The notes under the pieces were generated by a model. That model saw only the letters and a list, made by a program, of their open reading frames with translations, did not search any database and had not been told where the DNA came from. The position numbers and the translations under genes are program-made. A DNA stretch of 14,319 nucleotides from JAFLCM01 sp964510955 (GTDB lineage: Bacteria; Planctomycetota; Phycisphaerae; Phycisphaerales; UBA1924): assembly GCA_964510955.1 (NCBI GenBank), contig CAZEDW010000062.1, positions 1-14,319 on the forward strand, written 5' to 3'. Of the stretch, positions 11,284 to 14,319 are shown one piece after another. How positions within the stretch are numbered: the first letter of the stretch is position 1; every line of letters begins with the position of its first letter.

Positions 11284-11353
11284 GGGAGGGGGAGGGCAGC
11301 GGGGGGAGGGGAGCGGGGGGAGGGGAGCGGGCAGTGGGAAGTGAGCAGTGGTG
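11284..11353. repeat. array of ten 7-bp purine-rich units between permease gene and lolD
   Basis: From 11284 the plus strand can be cut without gap into ten heptamers: GGGAGGG, GGAGGGC, then AGCGGGG alternating with GGAGGGG, and finally AGTGGGA, AGTGAGC and AGTGGTG. The core repeats exactly as a 14-bp unit (11301-11314 and 11315-11328). It fills the gap between the permease stop (11376) and the lolD GTG (11283). The period is not a multiple of three, so it is not a protein repeat. The G-tracts are on the template strand of the lol genes and could form a G-quadruplex there. Confidence 0.75.
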
Positions 11354-11375
11354 GGGATCTGATGATGGATGCTCT

Positions 11376-12917
11376 TTACTCGAAGCGCAACGCTCGAACC
11401 GGGTCCATGAACGCCGCGCGCAAAGCGGGCACCATCGCCCCCAGCCCGCATGAAAGCACGCCGGCCGAGAGCACCAGCGTGGCGTGCAAAGGGTCGACGC
11501 TGGCGGGGATGTCGGTGAAGTAATAAACGCTCGGGTCCCACACCACGATGCCCAGGTGCTTGCCCAGCCACTCGTGGATGGGGTTGATGTTGGCGACGAC
11601 GAGCCACGCCAGCGAGCCGCCCAGCACCGAGCCGACCAGCCCGATGATCAGCCCGTAGCGCACCCACAGCCACGCGACGCCCAAGCGCCCCGCCCCGACC
11701 GCCCGGAGAATCCCGATGTCCTTGGTCTTCTCCGCCACCATGCTCCAGAAGATCGCCAGCACCAGGAACACCGCCGTGAGCGAGATGAAACTGAACACGA
11801 ACAGCACGACCGAGGTTTCCTTCTTCACCTGCGCGATGAAGGTCTCCAGGCCGGGCTTGCGCTCCCAGGTAAAGATGGGCACGCGGCTTGCCGACGGCAT
11901 GGCGGTGAGATACTTGGGGTCCGAGGCCGCGAACTCGGCGTACAACGCCTTCATGCGCTTGCAAAGTGCATCGGGCGTCACCCCATCGGCTGCCTTAATG
12001 AGGATGTTGGTCACCCGCGCGGGCTCGACGCCGATCACCTTCGGCGGTTGGATGGTTTCTCGCCCGCTCGCGTCGCGCGCGATGGTGCCATTTCGAGTCG
12101 CCGGGTCGATCTTCTGGGCCTGATCGAGCTTGAGCATCTTCTGCAAGACGCCGATCGGCGCGATGATCCAGTTGGCGTCGGTCTCGTAGAGGCCGGTGTA
12201 GAACTCGTTGGCCACCGGGAAGCGCCGGTCCGCCGTCGAGATCGCCACGCCCTTGGCAGAAAGCGGGAGCACGCTCAGTGTGAGCTCCATGTTGGGGGCG
12301 AACTCGGCGCGGTACAACGGTCGGTTGAGGAACCCGGCGGGAGTGCGGTAGTTGTACCGCGTCACCTGCGTTCCGATGACCAGCGCCGGACGCGCGCCTT
12401 CGCCCTCCTTCTCGCTCGGCTTGGTCAGCGTGCGTCCATCGTGCTCAAGCTGAGAACCGACCGGGATATCCAGGCGGGGGTCCTCACGCCCCTTGTCTCG
12501 CGGTAACGGCGTTTCGAGGTGCTTCCACCACAGCCGGTCGTAAAAACCCGTGACCTTGTCGTAGCCCTCGGGGTCGATGCCGATCACCGTCACGGCCCGC
12601 TGCTCGGCGTCAAAGCCCGCTAGCGCCGGCAGCGACAATAGCCCTAACGACTCGATCGTTGGCGTCACCGCGCTAACCGCGGGGTCCTTGCGCAGATGAT
12701 CCATCAGCTCGTCGTAGTACGGGATCCCGCCGAACGGCCATGCGATCGTGACGTCGCCGATCATGGTGCGCCCGATGCTCAGGAGCTGGCGCGAGAACCC
12801 GCCCATCACGCTCCAGGTGATGAGCACCATCGCCGTGCACAGCATGACGCTCAGCGACGCCAACAGCGGCATCACCTTGCTCACGAGATAGCGGCGCGTC
12901 AGGAGCGACTGGTACAC
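11376..12917 (-). CDS. LolC/LolE-type ABC transporter permease (FtsX/MacB superfamily)
   Basis: Inner-membrane permease partner of LolD. The 513-residue protein has one N-terminal helix (about 16-38: MPLLASLSVMLCTAMVLITW), a large periplasmic region (about 40-365), and three C-terminal helices near 368-394, 418-445 and 478-498. AEKTKDIGILRAVGA (395-409) is the conserved cytoplasmic segment after helix 2 that contacts the ATPase. The C terminus PALRAAFMDPVRALRFE is the family ending. I chose GTG 12917-12915, giving MYQSLLTRRYLVSK, a typical LolC/E start; upstream codons to 13283 cross palindromic repeats and are not protein-like. There is one permease gene rather than separate lolC and lolE, so a homodimer is likely. 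No SD is present, and TATCAT lies 7 nt upstream of the start. Confidence 0.9.
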   Translation of the reverse strand: MYQSLLTRRYLVSKVMPLLASLSVMLCTAMVLITWSVMGGFSRQLLSIGRTMIGDVTIAWPFGGIPYYDELMDHLRKDPAVSAVTPTIESLGLLSLPALAGFDAEQRAVTVIGIDPEGYDKVTGFYDRLWWKHLETPLPRDKGREDPRLDIPVGSQLEHDGRTLTKPSEKEGEGARPALVIGTQVTRYNYRTPAGFLNRPLYRAEFAPNMELTLSVLPLSAKGVAISTADRRFPVANEFYTGLYETDANWIIAPIGVLQKMLKLDQAQKIDPATRNGTIARDASGRETIQPPKVIGVEPARVTNILIKAADGVTPDALCKRMKALYAEFAASDPKYLTAMPSASRVPIFTWERKPGLETFIAQVKKETSVVLFVFSFISLTAVFLVLAIFWSMVAEKTKDIGILRAVGAGRLGVAWLWVRYGLIIGLVGSVLGGSLAWLVVANINPIHEWLGKHLGIVVWDPSVYYFTDIPASVDPLHATLVLSAGVLSCGLGAMVPALRAAFMDPVRALRFE

Positions 12918-12924
12918 GGGGCGG

Positions 12925-12930
12925 ATGATA
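12925..12930 (-). promoter_or_regulatory. candidate -10 box of the permease gene, possible leaderless start
   Basis: The minus strand reads TATCAT (five of six to TATAAT), separated by exactly 7 nt from the GTG start at 12917. Transcription would then begin at or next to the start codon. No clear -35 is present, so this is tentative. Confidence 0.3.
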
Positions 12931-12964
12931 CGGGGACGGCGTCGGTGACACCTTGTTCCCGTGC

Positions 12965-12992
12965 CACACAAGTCGGCTTTGCGACTTGTGTG
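12965..12992 (+). repeat. palindromic repeat, copy 1
   Basis: CACACAAGTCG (12965-12975) and CGACTTGTGTG (12982-12992) form a perfect 11-bp stem around GCTTTG. With the preceding CCGTG it matches the reverse complement of the second copy, with only one base different, in the loop (CTTTG against CTCTG). It lies about 48 bp upstream of the permease start. The compact intergenic palindrome resembles a REP/MITE-type dispersed element. Confidence 0.85.
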
Positions 12993-13111
12993 CCAATCGG
13001 CAATACAGCCCCGCAATCGTAGCCAGGCACCACGATGGACCGACTTTGGTCCGTTGCGTTCCCCTCTTACACCTACGAGTCCGGACACGACGGATGGCCC
13101 GTTCACTGCAC

Positions 13112-13132
13112 GCCACCCGCCACCCGCCACCC
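13112..13132 (+). repeat. three tandem copies of a 7-bp unit
   Basis: GCCACCC occurs three times without gap at 13112-13118, 13119-13125 and 13126-13132. On the minus strand the unit is G-rich (GGGTGGC), so its strand sense is opposite to the heptamer array at 11284-11353. It has the same period but is short. Confidence 0.5.
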
Positions 13133-13364
13133 CATCCGTGTCCACCGTCACCGCCAACATCAGGCCTTCCTTCGCCTGGCCGCTTGCCGCCGTCGATCCC
13201 TGGGATACGCTTTGCATCGCAGCTCCCCTGTCGTAAAGGGGCTCATGCACATCCACGTTCTCGAGGGGGAGCAGTCTTTGCACATATGCGGATCAATGAG
13301 GACGTCACCAGGACATTGTCCGTGTCGATCCGGAGGTGGGGAGGATCAGGCGGTACTGGCGCTC

Positions 13365-13396
13365 GCCACACAAGTCGCAGAGCCGACTTGTGTGGC
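13365..13396 (-). repeat. palindromic repeat, copy 2 (inverted relative to copy 1)
   Basis: GCCACACAAGTCG (13365-13377) and CGACTTGTGTGGC (13384-13396) form a perfect 13-bp stem around CAGAGC. Its reverse complement repeats copy 1, including CCGTG to one side, with a single loop difference. About 370 bp separate the copies. Followed directly by the tandem 8-mer GGCACGGC (13394-13401, 13402-13409) and by a degenerate arm at 13417-13430. Confidence 0.85.
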
Positions 13397-13496
13397 ACGG
13401 CGGCACGGCGGGCGGGGACTTCTGTGCCACCCGCCTGGACCTACAATCCAGATACGACGCTATGGAGTCCGCCTCCGGCACAGAAATAGAGCGCAA

Positions 13497-14096
13497 ATGA
13501 GATCAAAATCCAACAACAGATGTGAGTGCAATGCACCGCTCTGCAATGTATTGGTTTATCTAGAACCGCTGTTGTGTGCCTCTGGATTTCACAGAATATC
13601 TCTAACTTGCGGAGCGGCCGAATACGAGTCGTCAAATGTAACTATAATAGTCTTATACGATCAAATATCATTTGAAATTGATGTACGATTTTCCCTGCGC
13701 ACTTCACCTGGCACGGTGTATTCGCTTGAGGACATATTGGACGCCGCCTCTGCGCCGCCTAGCGCCTCGCGCCTTTTCCAATCGAGTAACCCCGAACAAT
13801 CGGCCCGGTGCGCCAAGACCTTGCGCGAGCTTCTGGAGAGCTATGGTCAGCCGGCGCTTCGAGGCGACGACGGTTTCTTTGAGAAGATGCGTATCGCAAA
13901 ATCGGATCGCGCAGCAGATCTCACACGCAGGGTGCGGGAGGACCCGGTTAGGGCTGAAGCGGAAGCGGCGTGGGCACAGCGGGACTATGTCAAGGTACGC
14001 CAGCACTACGAGGCCATTGCAGAACACCTGAACGAGGTTGAGCGCGGTCGGCTGACGTACTCGCGAAAGATGACCGAGAGTAGTGGCAACAGCTAG
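13497..14096 (+). CDS. unrecognised 199-residue protein in AT-richer DNA
   Basis: I do not recognise this protein with confidence. The 199-residue product has no signal peptide or long membrane helix. Residues about 12-65 look like alternating beta strands (VTIIVLYDQISFEIDVRF). VYSLEDILDA (74-83) starts a helix. RELLESYGQPALRGDDGFFEKMR (110-132) and a charged helical C terminus (DYVKVRQHYEAIAEHLNEVERGRL) follow. The pattern recalls small cytosolic proteins that accompany polymorphic toxins as immunity factors, but this is a loose impression. Codons in the first 80 residues are clearly AT-richer than in the rest of the window, which suggests recent transfer. The frame is open back to 13035, but that part crosses palindromic repeats and lacks protein character, so I start at ATG 13497, although it has no SD. 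Confidence 0.6.
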   Translation: MRSKSNNRCECNAPLCNVLVYLEPLLCASGFHRISLTCGAAEYESSNVTIIVLYDQISFEIDVRFSLRTSPGTVYSLEDILDAASAPPSASRLFQSSNPEQSARCAKTLRELLESYGQPALRGDDGFFEKMRIAKSDRAADLTRRVREDPVRAEAEAAWAQRDYVKVRQHYEAIAEHLNEVERGRLTYSRKMTESSGNS

Positions 14097-14147
14097 CGTA
14101 TTGTTGGAATGAACGATGTGCTCGTGTGTTTTCGCCAAGACCGGCAC

Positions 14148-14154
14148 AGGAGGT
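14148..14154 (+). promoter_or_regulatory. ribosome binding site for the gene starting at 14158
   Basis: AGGAGGT is a perfect SD with only three bases (TCT) before the ATG at 14158. The spacing is short, but the match supports a real start in the 61 bp after the preceding stop. Confidence 0.55.
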
Positions 14155-14157
14155 TCT

Positions 14158-14319
14158 ATGCTGTCTCGCTGTGACAACTGGCTGCATTCAGATAGGGTTC
14201 GTGTTGGTCGCTGCATCCGGGTGACCATGGCGGCCTTGGCCCTGATGACTGGCATGTGCTCGGCTCGGCGGGTGGCCTGCCCCAGAACACCCTGCTTCGG
14301 GTGGCATGCTCTCGTCCGC
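14158..14319 (+). CDS. start of an unknown, possibly exported protein, cut by the window edge
   Basis: From ATG 14158 the frame runs without a stop for 54 codons to the last base. It opens with an Arg-containing stretch (MLSRCDNWLHSDRVRVGRCI), then a hydrophobic segment VTMAALALMTGMCSA (residues about 22-36), and then more Arg and Cys. That is a signal-peptide-like layout with a long n-region; the Cys at 34 lacks a good lipobox (Met at -1). The strong SD supports coding. It follows the 199-codon gene by 61 bp on the same strand, so the two could form an operon. It is too short to assign a family. Confidence 0.5.
   Translation, partial: MLSRCDNWLHSDRVRVGRCIRVTMAALALMTGMCSARRVACPRTPCFGWHALVR

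Larger units (their letters stand above)
12918..13496. other. 579-bp gene-poor stretch carrying inverted and direct repeats
   Basis: I find no convincing gene here. Open frames exist on both strands but cross the palindromes, have protein-unlike composition and no SD. The stretch holds two near-identical long palindromes in opposite orientation, a tandem 8-mer, a triple heptamer and a degenerate palindrome arm, listed separately. It also must contain the promoter of the permease gene. It separates the lol/clp gene block from the AT-richer genes at the right end. Confidence 0.6.

Noticed and set aside
11284..11964. N-terminal extension of the LolD frame to 462 residues
   Set aside because: The extra residues overlap the permease gene and translate the heptamer array into a Pro-rich stretch. 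The ABC domain needs only the part from GTG 11283.
12918..13283. Upstream extension of the permease frame
   Set aside because: It passes through palindrome copy 1 and has no protein character; the typical LolC/E N terminus begins at 12917.
12965..13396. The palindrome pair as a CRISPR array or att sites
   Set aside because: Only two copies, inverted to each other and about 370 bp apart, with no cas gene or integrase in view.
13035..13496. N-terminal extension of the 199-codon gene back to 13035
   Set aside because: It runs through palindrome copy 2 and tandem repeats, is rich in Arg/His/Cys, and lacks an SD.

Overview
The window is GC-rich bacterial chromosome with closely packed genes on both strands. 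The gene content suggests a planctomycete, perhaps a Phycisphaerae-type lineage. This rests on three things: a TlpA/redoxin-type exported protein with the N-terminal domain layout I associate with planctomycetes, a LolCDE-type exporter with one permease gene, and many starts without a Shine-Dalgarno (SD) sequence. It is inference from family resemblance, not a database result.

Left part (1-2842). A partial ribosomal protein S21 gene (rpsU) runs off the left edge on the minus strand and carries an unusual Arg/Gly-rich tail. It diverges from rsfS, the ribosome silencing factor, which has a long Lys/Ala/Pro-rich N-terminal extension. rsfS converges, with 5 bp between stop codons, on a complete urocanate hydratase gene (hutU, histidine degradation). 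No other hut gene is present.

Centre (3054-8753). An exported protein of the TlpA/redoxin type, apparently lacking the catalytic CxxC, diverges from an M32 metallocarboxypeptidase gene. That gene converges on clpC, the AAA+ unfoldase of the ClpCP protease, which has a clear intrinsic terminator, a perfect SD, a perfect TATAAT and a structured leader.

Right-centre (9134-12917). A small two-helix membrane protein of unknown function converges on a uridine-kinase-like P-loop kinase. Upstream on the same minus strand lie lolD (ATPase) and a LolC/LolE-type permease, probably one lipoprotein-export transporter. The two genes are separated by an array of ten 7-bp purine-rich units.

Right end (12918-14319). 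A 579-bp stretch without a convincing gene holds two near-identical long palindromes in opposite orientation, plus smaller repeats. It is followed by an AT-richer, unrecognised gene of 199 codons and by the start of a further gene with a strong SD and a possible signal peptide, open to the window edge. This end looks like accessory DNA. I see no tRNA, rRNA, CRISPR array, transposase or integrase in the window.
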